Shown here: positions 1-6,146 of the stretch, in pieces
Layout: each line of letters starts with the position of its first letter
Numbering within the stretch: position 1 is the stretch's first letter
Assembly (NCBI GenBank): GCA_017958245.1
Contig: JAGDDC010000232.1
Coordinates: 1 to 13,030, forward strand
Length of the DNA: 13,030 nucleotides
Direction of reading: 5' to 3'
Source of the DNA: Lachnospiraceae bacterium
GTDB lineage: Bacteria > Bacillota_A > Clostridia > Lachnospirales > Lachnospiraceae
Translations under genes and position numbers: made by a program
The notes under the pieces: model-generated
Told to the model about the DNA's origin: nothing
Seen by the model: only the letters and a program-made list of their open reading frames with translations
Database searches by the model: none

Positions 1-345
1 AAGGAAGACCTCATAGATATGCAGAGACAGGCGGACCACGTGTTTGTGCACGACGCCATATACGACTACGTGGCAAGGCTTGCAGAGGCCACCAGGAGAA
101 ACGAGCTTATAACACTCGGCATAAGCCCCAGAGGGTCGCTCGCGCTGGTCTCCATGGCGAAGGCGACCGCGATGATGGCGGGGCGGGATTTTGTGATACC
201 GGAGGACGTCGGTTTCTGCTTCGCGACGACGGTGATCCACAGGATGATACTTAACGCGAGGGCGAGAGTCGGGAACCTGACCCTCGAGGAGATCGCGGCC
301 GATATACTCGAGCAGACTCCGAAGCCCCGTCTGATAAACGGGTGA
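1..345 (+). CDS. MoxR-family AAA+ ATPase, C-terminal part (5' end outside window)
   Basis: The reading frame is open from base 1, so the start lies upstream. The visible 114 residues match the C-terminal helical lid domain of MoxR ATPases: the segment LGISPRGSLALVSMAKA carries the sensor-2 arginine in the family's usual 'SPR' context, followed by MAGRDFVIPEDV and a late HRM motif. The Walker A and B motifs of the ATPase core would lie before the window and are not seen. MoxR proteins are cytoplasmic chaperone-like ATPases that usually work with DUF58 and transglutaminase membrane proteins, and exactly those two genes follow here. The stop is TGA at 343-345, and the C-terminus looks intact. 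The family call is secure; the client process is inference. Confidence 0.9.
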   Translation, partial: KEDLIDMQRQADHVFVHDAIYDYVARLAEATRRNELITLGISPRGSLALVSMAKATAMMAGRDFVIPEDVGFCFATTVIHRMILNARARVGNLTLEEIAADILEQTPKPRLING

Positions 346-380
346 CTAAAGGCCGGCATAATGCTTTGAGAGGGAGCGCT

Positions 381-1412
381 ATGACAAAAGGCTTCATAAG
401 ATACATACTCTTTCTGCTGATCGTGGTCATGTTGATGGTCCTGTATGACTCGTATGCTCTTTTTGTCGTGCTTGCATCATTTGCGGCGGGAGCGCTTCTG
501 TCGCTGATCCTGTGCTATGCCCAGTCAAGGTTCGTGACCGTGAGCGTGAGGGCGGACCGCGGGGTCGTGCAAAAGGGCGAGAAGATCACGATCACCTTCG
601 AGGTGGAGAACCGCTCCGTGTTCCCCGTACCCTCGATATCCGTAAACTACAGGATCCGCAACGCTTTCTGCGGGGCGAGCAGCGAGGAGGAGCTCGAGCT
701 GCAGGCGGCTCCGCGAAGCTGCGACAAGGTCCTGGTCACTGTGGGCAGTGAGTTCTGCGGGAACATAAGGGTCGAGCTTGAGAAGGTCTTTGTCTATGAC
801 CTCTTCATGATATTCAGATACAAGGCGCGGAAGGGCAGGGACGCGGTGATCGCGGTGCTTCCACCTGAGGACTGCGGTGAGGAGGCTTCGGTGCTCTCGC
901 TCTCCCCGAGGCAGGAGGGGGCCGCATACTCCGAGAGACAGAGCGGCGACGACGTCTCGGAGATCTTCGATATAAGAGAATACAGGCCCGGGGATTCGTT
1001 CAAGCGCGTTCACCGGAACCTGAGCAACAAGATGGACACGCTGCTCGTGAAGGAATTCGGACTGCCGCTCGACAGGGATCTCAAGGTCTTCGCTGATTTC
1101 GGGCGGCGGGAGAGCGCGAGGGCCACACTTGAGGCGTTCGACGCGACGGTCTGCGACCTGGTGAGGAAGGGTGAGGCGCTCACGCGCGCAGGGATCCCGT
1201 TCTTCGCCGTATGGTATGACACTCCCGGCGCGTGCATAAAAAAGGTGCGTGTGGACAGCCGCGACGGCCTGTTTGACGCGCTTGCGCAGATGTATGCAAA
1301 CACACCCTGCGACCCCGAACCCGGGATCATCAGGGAGTACGAGGCGGCCTTCCCGCTCGAGGACGCGGACGAGCCGCGGATACTTGCGGGAGGCGAGACG
1401 AAGGTTTCGTGA
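381..1412 (+). CDS. DUF58 domain membrane protein
   Basis: The 343-residue protein has two close hydrophobic segments near the N-terminus (about residues 4-25 and 27-45). An Ig-like stretch follows, with pairs such as VQKGEKITITFEVENRS, and then the DUF58 signature near residue 200 (REYRPGDSFKRVHRNLS). The usual DUF58 motif reads PGD...IHW; here the Trp position is Arg (codon CGG at 1014-1016, residue 212). I chose ATG 381 because GAGAGGGAG sits 5-6 nt upstream. A GTG at 342 would give a 4-nt overlap with the moxR stop and 13 more residues, but has no ribosome site. The two possible starts encode similar first residues (MTKG twice). DUF58 proteins are typical partners of MoxR and TgpA-type genes, as here. 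Confidence 0.88.
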   Translation: MTKGFIRYILFLLIVVMLMVLYDSYALFVVLASFAAGALLSLILCYAQSRFVTVSVRADRGVVQKGEKITITFEVENRSVFPVPSISVNYRIRNAFCGASSEEELELQAAPRSCDKVLVTVGSEFCGNIRVELEKVFVYDLFMIFRYKARKGRDAVIAVLPPEDCGEEASVLSLSPRQEGAAYSERQSGDDVSEIFDIREYRPGDSFKRVHRNLSNKMDTLLVKEFGLPLDRDLKVFADFGRRESARATLEAFDATVCDLVRKGEALTRAGIPFFAVWYDTPGACIKKVRVDSRDGLFDALAQMYANTPCDPEPGIIREYEAAFPLEDADEPRILAGGETKVS

Positions 1413-1437
1413 CAGGCGAAGTGAGGCGTGATGGCAA

Positions 1438-3873
1438 ATGACCGACAGAACTGAAAACGGCATAAGCTTTGAAAACAGAATAGAGCTTCGCTGCGGGGAG
1501 ACAAAGGGCAGGATCTTCTGCATGGTCATGTTCTTCTTTCTCCAGACCTTCGGCGCCGCTGCATGCGCGGTCTGCGTGAGGGACTGCCTGGTGCCCGAGG
1601 CTGACTTAAAAGTCCTGATGATCTTTGTGGCCGCGGCATCGGCGCTTCTCACAGTCGGAGGGATGCTCAGGACGAAGGGCGTGTTTGTCGTGCTCACGGC
1701 AGCAGCTGCGGGCCTTGTCCTGTACGTCCTGAACATGACAGCAGTAAACGCGGGCTTCAGACACATGGTCCTGCGTGAGCTCGAGGCAATCAAGGCAAAT
1801 TACAACTTAAGCTTTGAAGTGGAGGCTCAGACAGCGACCCCGCAGCAGGCTTCGGCGGCACTTATCTGCCTTGCGCTCGTGGTGCTTCTTGCCGTGTTTT
1901 TCTCCGTGAGGTTCACGGGCCTCTCCGCCTTGGGAACGCTCGTGCCGCTGCTTCCGGTGATCGCATGTATAGTTGCGGGCAAGGTTCCGCGGCCTTTTGC
2001 GCTCATGGCGCTCGCGGCTTTCTTTGCGGCGATCAACACACAGCCCATGGATTACGGCTACGCGGAGTCTGCAGACCCGAGGGTCAGGAGGAGATACAGG
2101 GAGCACACAGATCTGATCAGGTTCTCGAACTCGGCGATCTGTCTGGTCCTGCTCGGGGTGAGCATGCTCATCGCCTCTCTCATCGTAAGCGAGAGACAGT
2201 ACTATAAAAACGGGACCGTGGCGAAGCTCAGGTCGGACCTTCAGCAGAAGATACTTGAGATCGCCTACGGTGAAGGTGAAGACAAAGAGCCCGCGGGTGA
2301 CGAACCCACCGGTACTGCCGCTGAGGGCAGGCAGGAAGCGGGAAAGAAGAGCCCGTGGGACGAGGCGGACATCATAGAGGGCGACGTGTACGCGCGCGCA
2401 GGTCTTGCGCGCGGGAAGCTCGACGTGGCGGACAAAGTGACATATCTCGACGAGGAGGTCTTCAGGGCTTTCCTGCCGTATGCGGGAGCTACTTATCTGA
2501 GAACTTACGCGGGAGAATTCTACACAGGTAGAAACTGGCGGTGTGACTACAGTGATCCCGCGGGGGACGCAGGGCGCGAGGATGCTTTCTTTGAAGCTGT
2601 GGGCGACTTGGAAGACAAACTTTCCCAAACGGATACCAAAACCGCTTTGGCCTGCCGCATAGGAGAGTACGCGGGCTGCGGGGAAGAGTGTGACACGGGA
2701 GATTATTTCAGGCTCGGAGGCTTTGGCAAATGGCTCGAAGACAACGCATCACTTGTGAGCGGGCTTGATCTCGAAAGCGAGAGACAGGCGCGCGCCCTTG
2801 CGTACGAGAACTGTCTCGATGTGCCTGAAGAACTTGAGACTCTGTTTGAGGGCGCGGAAGCCCTTCGAGAGCTTGACGGAAAGGATGTCTTTGGGGCCAT
2901 AGACGGAGTGAGGGCTTATCTTTCGGACCGTGCGGAGTACAGTCTTGAACCCGGGCGTGTGCCAGAGGGCAGGGACTACATAGAGTACTTCCTGACGGAG
3001 GGCAGGAAAGGGTATTGCGCGCATTTTGCATCCGCGGGAGTCATGATCTTCAGGAGTCTCGGGATCCCCGCCAGATACGCCGAGGGCTACAGAGTGCCGA
3101 CGAAGAGCACAGAGGACCCGGACAGGGTGGTCGAGGCAGAGACTGTTCTTGGCAGCGGCGGAGAGGAGACCGCTGAGATCGGCCTTACGGAGATCGCGGT
3201 CAAGGACAGACATGCACACGCGTGGGCGGAGGTCTACGTGGACGGCTTCGGCTGGTACACGGCGGAGGTGACGCCCGGATACTACGCGAAGGAAGGACAG
3301 GCAGCAGGAGGCCCGGGCATGACGCAGGGGGAACCTGAGGCAGGAAAGAGTGACGGGCAGCCGTCCGGAGGGTCGAAGGAAGGTTCAGGCGGACAAAAGC
3401 CCGGGGACCTGAAGGACAGTGCGGACAAGGAAGACAAAGAAGACGGAGCAGGACAGGAGAAGAAGCAGGGAATGGAAGGATTCAGAGTCGTGTTTACGGT
3501 AGCTGTGATCCTCGCGGTCGCATTTGCGGTGTGGAGGCTCTCCTCGAGAAAGAGGAAAGGAAATCTCACTATGCGCGAGACCGTGCTCGAGGACTTTGCA
3601 ACGATCGCCGAACTCACCCTGAAGATGACGGGTGTGGATATACTTGACGGCGGCGAGGCGATTGAGAAGGCTGAGCTGGAACTTGACGGGAAGTACGGCA
3701 TACAGGGGCTTGACGGTGTCTTTGACATAGCGCTTCGCGCGAGATTTGCAAGAGACTGCAGCAGGAGTGATGCAGCAGGGATGAGCGTCTTCAAGCGGAA
3801 GCTCCTTGAGCGTTTTCTCGCTGAAAAGAAAGGCCCGTCGAAACTCATAAACCGCATGAAATACGGGAAGTAG
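1438..3873 (+). CDS. TgpA-like membrane transglutaminase (811 aa)
   Basis: About seven hydrophobic segments lie in the first 250 residues. A large extracytoplasmic part follows, containing a transglutaminase-like core at about 480-615, then a Gly/Lys/Asp/Glu-rich linker (about 618-680), one more membrane segment (about 682-701) and a C-terminal cytoplasmic domain resembling DUF4129. The catalytic triad can be read: Cys527 in GYCAHFASAG, His594 in HAHAWAEVY, and at the third position Glu610 in WYTAEVTPGY, where many relatives have Asp. In this family the enzyme is thought to act on proteins or peptides outside the membrane; the substrate is unknown. ATG 1438 is the first start after an in-frame TGA at 1429, with GTGAGG about 11 nt upstream. 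It is 25 nt after the DUF58 gene, so probably in the same transcript. Confidence 0.88.
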   Translation: MTDRTENGISFENRIELRCGETKGRIFCMVMFFFLQTFGAAACAVCVRDCLVPEADLKVLMIFVAAASALLTVGGMLRTKGVFVVLTAAAAGLVLYVLNMTAVNAGFRHMVLRELEAIKANYNLSFEVEAQTATPQQASAALICLALVVLLAVFFSVRFTGLSALGTLVPLLPVIACIVAGKVPRPFALMALAAFFAAINTQPMDYGYAESADPRVRRRYREHTDLIRFSNSAICLVLLGVSMLIASLIVSERQYYKNGTVAKLRSDLQQKILEIAYGEGEDKEPAGDEPTGTAAEGRQEAGKKSPWDEADIIEGDVYARAGLARGKLDVADKVTYLDEEVFRAFLPYAGATYLRTYAGEFYTGRNWRCDYSDPAGDAGREDAFFEAVGDLEDKLSQTDTKTALACRIGEYAGCGEECDTGDYFRLGGFGKWLEDNASLVSGLDLESERQARALAYENCLDVPEELETLFEGAEALRELDGKDVFGAIDGVRAYLSDRAEYSLEPGRVPEGRDYIEYFLTEGRKGYCAHFASAGVMIFRSLGIPARYAEGYRVPTKSTEDPDRVVEAETVLGSGGEETAEIGLTEIAVKDRHAHAWAEVYVDGFGWYTAEVTPGYYAKEGQAAGGPGMTQGEPEAGKSDGQPSGGSKEGSGGQKPGDLKDSADKEDKEDGAGQEKKQGMEGFRVVFTVAVILAVAFAVWRLSSRKRKGNLTMRETVLEDFATIAELTLKMTGVDILDGGEAIEKAELELDGKYGIQGLDGVFDIALRARFARDCSRSDAAGMSVFKRKLLERFLAEKKGPSKLINRMKYGK
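2393..2413 (+). repeat. GC-rich perfect hairpin inside the transglutaminase gene
   Basis: CGCGCGCA (2393-2400), a 5-nt loop GGTCT, then TGCGCGCG (2406-2413) form a perfect 8-bp stem of mostly G-C pairs. It lies in the coding sequence for the region just after the membrane segments (residues ARAGLARG). It has no T-tract, so it is not a terminator. It may be a chance result of GC-rich codons or may slow ribosomes at the membrane-to-exported-domain boundary. Confidence 0.35.
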
Positions 3874-3924
3874 AATGATCAGAAACGAGAGGGATGACAA
3901 TGGCAGGTAAAGCGTTGTATATAC

Positions 3925-4032
3925 ATGGGAAGGCTGATAGGGGATATGATGACCCGTGCGGGTATCACGGAGGACGACCTTCAGACATTTGACACGATCA
4001 GGAAGTTCACGGAAGCGACAAAAACTGGCTGA
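3925..4032 (+). CDS. Possible small ORF (35 aa), unrecognised
   Basis: Between the transglutaminase stop and the next promoter there is an ATG-started frame of 35 codons ending in TGA at 4030-4032. Its protein begins MGRLIGDMMTRAGITEDD and is a plausible soluble, helix-forming sequence with a balanced composition. The nearest AGG upstream is about 16 nt away, so translation initiation looks weak. A competing frame from ATG 3894 (33 codons, ribosome site GAGAGGG) overlaps it and reads less like a protein. I do not recognise a family. It may be a real microprotein, a gene remnant or chance. Confidence 0.2.
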   Translation: MGRLIGDMMTRAGITEDDLQTFDTIRKFTEATKTG

Positions 4033-4051
4033 TCTCCCGGAAGCAGTCCGA

Positions 4052-4080
4052 TTGAATTTTTGACTGTTTTGTGATACAAT
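4052..4080 (+). promoter_or_regulatory. Sigma-A type promoter with extended -10
   Basis: TTGAAT at 4052-4057, a 17-nt spacer and TACAAT at 4075-4080 match the housekeeping consensus. TG stands at 4072-4073, one base before the -10 hexamer, which makes an extended -10. Transcription would start near 4087 and give a leader of about 80 nt before the kinase start at 4166. It is the best promoter match seen between the transglutaminase gene and the kinase. Confidence 0.7.
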
Positions 4081-4102
4081 AAGGATGTGTATGATCCGCA
4101 TT

Positions 4103-4150
4103 TGCCTTTATACAGGCATTCTTTCATCACTTTTAGCCGCGGGTAGCGGC
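4103..4150 (+). promoter_or_regulatory. Two small hairpins in the kinase 5' leader
   Basis: TGCCT (4103-4107) pairs with AGGCA (4114-4118) around a 6-nt loop, and GCCGC (4136-4140) pairs with GCGGC (4146-4150) around GGGTA. The second hairpin ends 5 nt before the GGAGG ribosome site (4156-4160), close enough to affect translation initiation. No known riboswitch class is recognised. A regulatory role is inference. Confidence 0.35.
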
Positions 4151-4165
4151 GGAACGGAGGTTTAT

Positions 4166-4804
4166 ATGGATAAAGTCATCACTATAAGCAGACAGTACGG
4201 AAGCGGTGGAAGAGAGATCGGGCAGAAGCTCGCGGAGGCATGGAATGTGCCGTTCTATGACAACGAGCTGATCTCGAGGGCTGCGAAGGAGAGCGGTTTT
4301 GCGGAGGCTACCTTTGAGAAGGCGGAGAGCAGGGCGACGAACAGTCTGCTCTACTCGATAGCGAGAGGACTGACGGCTTTCAACGGCCAGGAGACTACGT
4401 TCTCGAACCTGTCGCTCGATGACAGGATCTACATCGCTCAGGCAAATGTCATCAGAAAAGTCGCGTCGGAGGGCCCCTGCGTGATAGTCGGGCGCTGCGC
4501 GGACTATATCTTGAGGAAGCTCGACAATTTGGTAAACGTATTCGTATGGGCCGACATGCCCTTCAGGGTTGAGCGCGCCATCAGGATCGACAACATGTCC
4601 CCGGACAAGATCGAGGAAGAGATCGTAAAGATCGACAAGAGAAGAGGCAATTACCACAACTTCCATACCGGTGAGAAGTGGGGCAGAGCAGAGAACTATC
4701 ATCTCTCCATCAGGAGCAGTATGACGGGGATCGACGGGGCCGTGGAGGTCATAAAACTCTTTGTGGACAAGGCTTCCCTCAGAGGCGCAAAGCAAGGTGA
4801 ATAG
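4166..4804 (+). CDS. Cytidylate-kinase-like protein (Cytidylate_kin2 family)
   Basis: The 212-residue protein starts MDKVITISRQYGSGGREIG, the phosphate-binding loop typical of this family, which has GSGGR in place of the classic GK[ST]. Further family landmarks are CVIVGRCADYIL in the middle and HNFHTGEKWGRAENYHLSIRSS near the end. It is a predicted soluble P-loop kinase related to CMP kinase but distinct from the housekeeping Cmk; its true substrate is not established. ATG 4166 is chosen because GGAGG lies 5 nt upstream; the frame stays open back to an ATG at 4085, which sits at the predicted transcription start and has no ribosome site. The gene has its own promoter and terminator, so it appears monocistronic. 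Confidence 0.88.
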   Translation: MDKVITISRQYGSGGREIGQKLAEAWNVPFYDNELISRAAKESGFAEATFEKAESRATNSLLYSIARGLTAFNGQETTFSNLSLDDRIYIAQANVIRKVASEGPCVIVGRCADYILRKLDNLVNVFVWADMPFRVERAIRIDNMSPDKIEEEIVKIDKRRGNYHNFHTGEKWGRAENYHLSIRSSMTGIDGAVEVIKLFVDKASLRGAKQGE

Positions 4805-4826
4805 ACGCAAGTCAGATCGATTATAC

Positions 4827-4856
4827 AGTCGGGAGAGCACTCTCCCGACTTCTTTT
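4827..4856 (+). terminator. Rho-independent terminator after the kinase gene
   Basis: A perfect 10-bp stem (4827-4836 with 4841-4850; arm AGTCGGGAGA) with the 4-nt loop GCAC is followed directly by TCTTTT. It begins 22 nt after the kinase stop. This is a textbook intrinsic terminator and separates the kinase from the ABC operon. Confidence 0.9.
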
Positions 4857-5004
4857 AGGTGCATTGCCTCGGCGACTCTCGATCGCCAAGTGCTGCGCAT
4901 GATCGCTCGTGCTCCATGCATATGGTGTGGATGGAGCTCGTAACGTCGGGGCATAAGCGGAAGATTAAAAGTATTAGAATAATATGAGAAAATGAACTTC
5001 GGGA
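4857..5004. other. Intergenic stretch without a supported gene
   Basis: This stretch, with the promoter and leader that follow, makes up about 400 nt between the kinase and ABC ATPase genes. I see no convincing ORF on either strand. It holds two weak inverted repeats: GGCGA/TCGCC (4871-4875 with 4883-4887) and GCTCCAT/ATGGAGC (4911-4917 with 4931-4937, 13-nt loop). The last 40 bases are AT-rich and lead into the promoter at 5005. Confidence 0.5.
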
Positions 5005-5032
5005 TTGACTAATAAAAAATTATTGATAACAT
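5005..5032 (+). promoter_or_regulatory. Probable promoter of the ABC/CARDB operon
   Basis: TTGACT at 5005-5010, a 16-nt AT-rich spacer and TAACAT at 5027-5032, with TG at 5024-5025 giving an extended -10 (TGATAACAT). The -35 is near consensus and the -10 is moderate. Predicted transcription start is about 5039, leaving a leader of about 165 nt before the preferred ATPase start at 5205. Confidence 0.55.
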
Positions 5033-5044
5033 GGGAACTGAAAG

Positions 5045-5100
5045 TGCGCCTGCCTCGTCTAATTAAGGAAGGCGCATTTGCGGGGAGACGGGTGCTCCCC
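5045..5100 (+). promoter_or_regulatory. Structured 5' leader of the ABC/CARDB operon
   Basis: Two hairpins lie back to back. TGCGCCT (5045-5051) pairs with AGGCGCA (5070-5076), extended by two pairs after one mismatch, with a 12-nt loop. GGGGAG (5082-5087) pairs with CTCCCC (5095-5100) around a 7-nt loop. Neither is followed by a long T-tract, so they are not simple terminators. They could be an RNA-binding site, a stabilising 5' structure or part of an unrecognised cis element. Confidence 0.4.
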
Positions 5101-5204
5101 TGAAACAGAAGAAGCGGGAAGCCGGAAAGACAAAGACCGGATCCGCTGCTGCGCAGGAAGATGGATCCGCCATGCCTTGTGGCGGTTCAGATACGGAGGA
5201 AGAA

Positions 5205-6146
5205 GTGGAAGGCGCACAAAAACCGATCATAGAGGTGAAGAACGTCCGCAAGGTCTACAAGATGGGCAGGGAGCGCATCAACGCCGTGGACGGGGTGAGC
5301 TTCACCATCAACGAAGGGGAGTTTTGCTGCCTGCTCGGAACATCGGGCTCGGGCAAGTCGACACTACTCAATCTTATTGCCGGGATCGAGAAAGTGACAT
5401 ACGGGCAGATACTCATAAAAGGCAGGCCGATACACAGCATGAGCGAGAACAAGCTCGCCAAGTTCAGACAGAACTACCTGGGCTTCGTGTTCCAGTCCTA
5501 CAACCTGATGAACTCGATGACTGCAGTGGAGAACGTTGAGCTGCCGCTGGTGTTCAAACGGACATCGGCGAGGACGAGAAACAGGGCCGCGCGGGATATG
5601 CTCACAAAGGTGGGGCTCGGCAAGCGAATGAACCACAAGCCCAAGGAAATGAGCGGTGGTCAGCAGCAGAGAGTCGGCATCGCGAGAGCTTTCGTCTCGA
5701 AGCCCGCGATAGTTTTTGCGGACGAGCCGACAGGAAACCTTGATTCGAGGACAACGATCGAGGTAATGCAGCTCATCAAGGGCATGGCAAGTGCCAACCA
5801 CCAGACGATAGTCATGGTAACCCACGACAACAAGCTGGCGGGATATGCGGACAAGATCATTCATATACTCGACGGAAAGATCCAGAGTATCGAGATAAAC
5901 GAGAACCCGCTGACGGGAGATGCGGACGCGGCACTCAAGGCCGCCGAGACCGAGAAGCAGCAGGCTGGGGTCGCAGCAAATGAGACGCAGCAGGCTGGGG
6001 TCGCAGGCGCACCCGCAAATGATCTAAGCGACAGAAGAGCGACTTCGAAAGATGAAGGCGGAACACAAAAGGAATATGAAAACAATAACTCCCCGGATAA
6101 TGCAAGCATGGTGAGTGAAGGGAGTAAGGAGGAGACGAGCAAATGA
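5205..6146 (+). CDS. ABC transporter ATP-binding protein (LolD/MacB type) with long C-terminal tail
   Basis: All ATPase motifs are present (numbering from GTG 5205): Walker A GTSGSGKST at 45-53, Q-loop FQSYNLMNSM, signature SGGQQQR at 150-156, Walker B IVFADEPTGNLD at about 169-181 and H-loop VTHD. The FADEPTGNLDS form is typical of the LolD/MacB/FtsE export class. The core ends near residue 228 (HILDGKIQSIE), the usual length. About 85 more residues follow, rich in Ala, Gln, Glu, Asn and Ser. GTG 5205 is preferred because CGGAGGA (5194-5200) stands 4-5 nt upstream; ATG 5172 would add 11 residues but has only a weak site. The stop overlaps the next gene by 4 nt (ATGA), so the two are probably translationally coupled. 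It would energise the permease encoded at 9257. Confidence 0.9.
   Translation: MEGAQKPIIEVKNVRKVYKMGRERINAVDGVSFTINEGEFCCLLGTSGSGKSTLLNLIAGIEKVTYGQILIKGRPIHSMSENKLAKFRQNYLGFVFQSYNLMNSMTAVENVELPLVFKRTSARTRNRAARDMLTKVGLGKRMNHKPKEMSGGQQQRVGIARAFVSKPAIVFADEPTGNLDSRTTIEVMQLIKGMASANHQTIVMVTHDNKLAGYADKIIHILDGKIQSIEINENPLTGDADAALKAAETEKQQAGVAANETQQAGVAGAPANDLSDRRATSKDEGGTQKEYENNNSPDNASMVSEGSKEETSK
5957..6006 (+). repeat. 20-nt direct repeat in the ATPase tail
   Basis: A 20-base unit containing CAGGCTGGGGTCGCAG occurs identically at 5957-5976 and 5987-6006, a 30-nt period. It encodes two copies of QQAGVA, 10 residues apart. Exact identity in a low-complexity tail suggests a recent in-frame duplication. 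Confidence 0.8.

Noticed and set aside
525..1793. A 422-codon open frame on the minus strand
   Set aside because: It is antisense to the DUF58 and transglutaminase genes, whose products are recognisable; long antisense frames are expected in GC-rich DNA.
4060..4080. TTGACT at 4060-4065 as the -35 of the kinase promoter
   Set aside because: It leaves a spacer of only 9 nt to TACAAT; TTGAAT at 4052 gives the proper 17 nt.
4911..4937. Inverted repeat GCTCCAT/ATGGAGC as a possible small RNA or terminator
   Set aside because: It has a 13-nt loop, no T-tract and no promoter of its own; too weak to call.
5172..5204. ATG 5172 as the start of the ABC ATPase
   Set aside because: It has only a weak ribosome site, whereas GTG 5205 has CGGAGGA at ideal spacing and begins where ABC ATPases normally begin. 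It remains possible.
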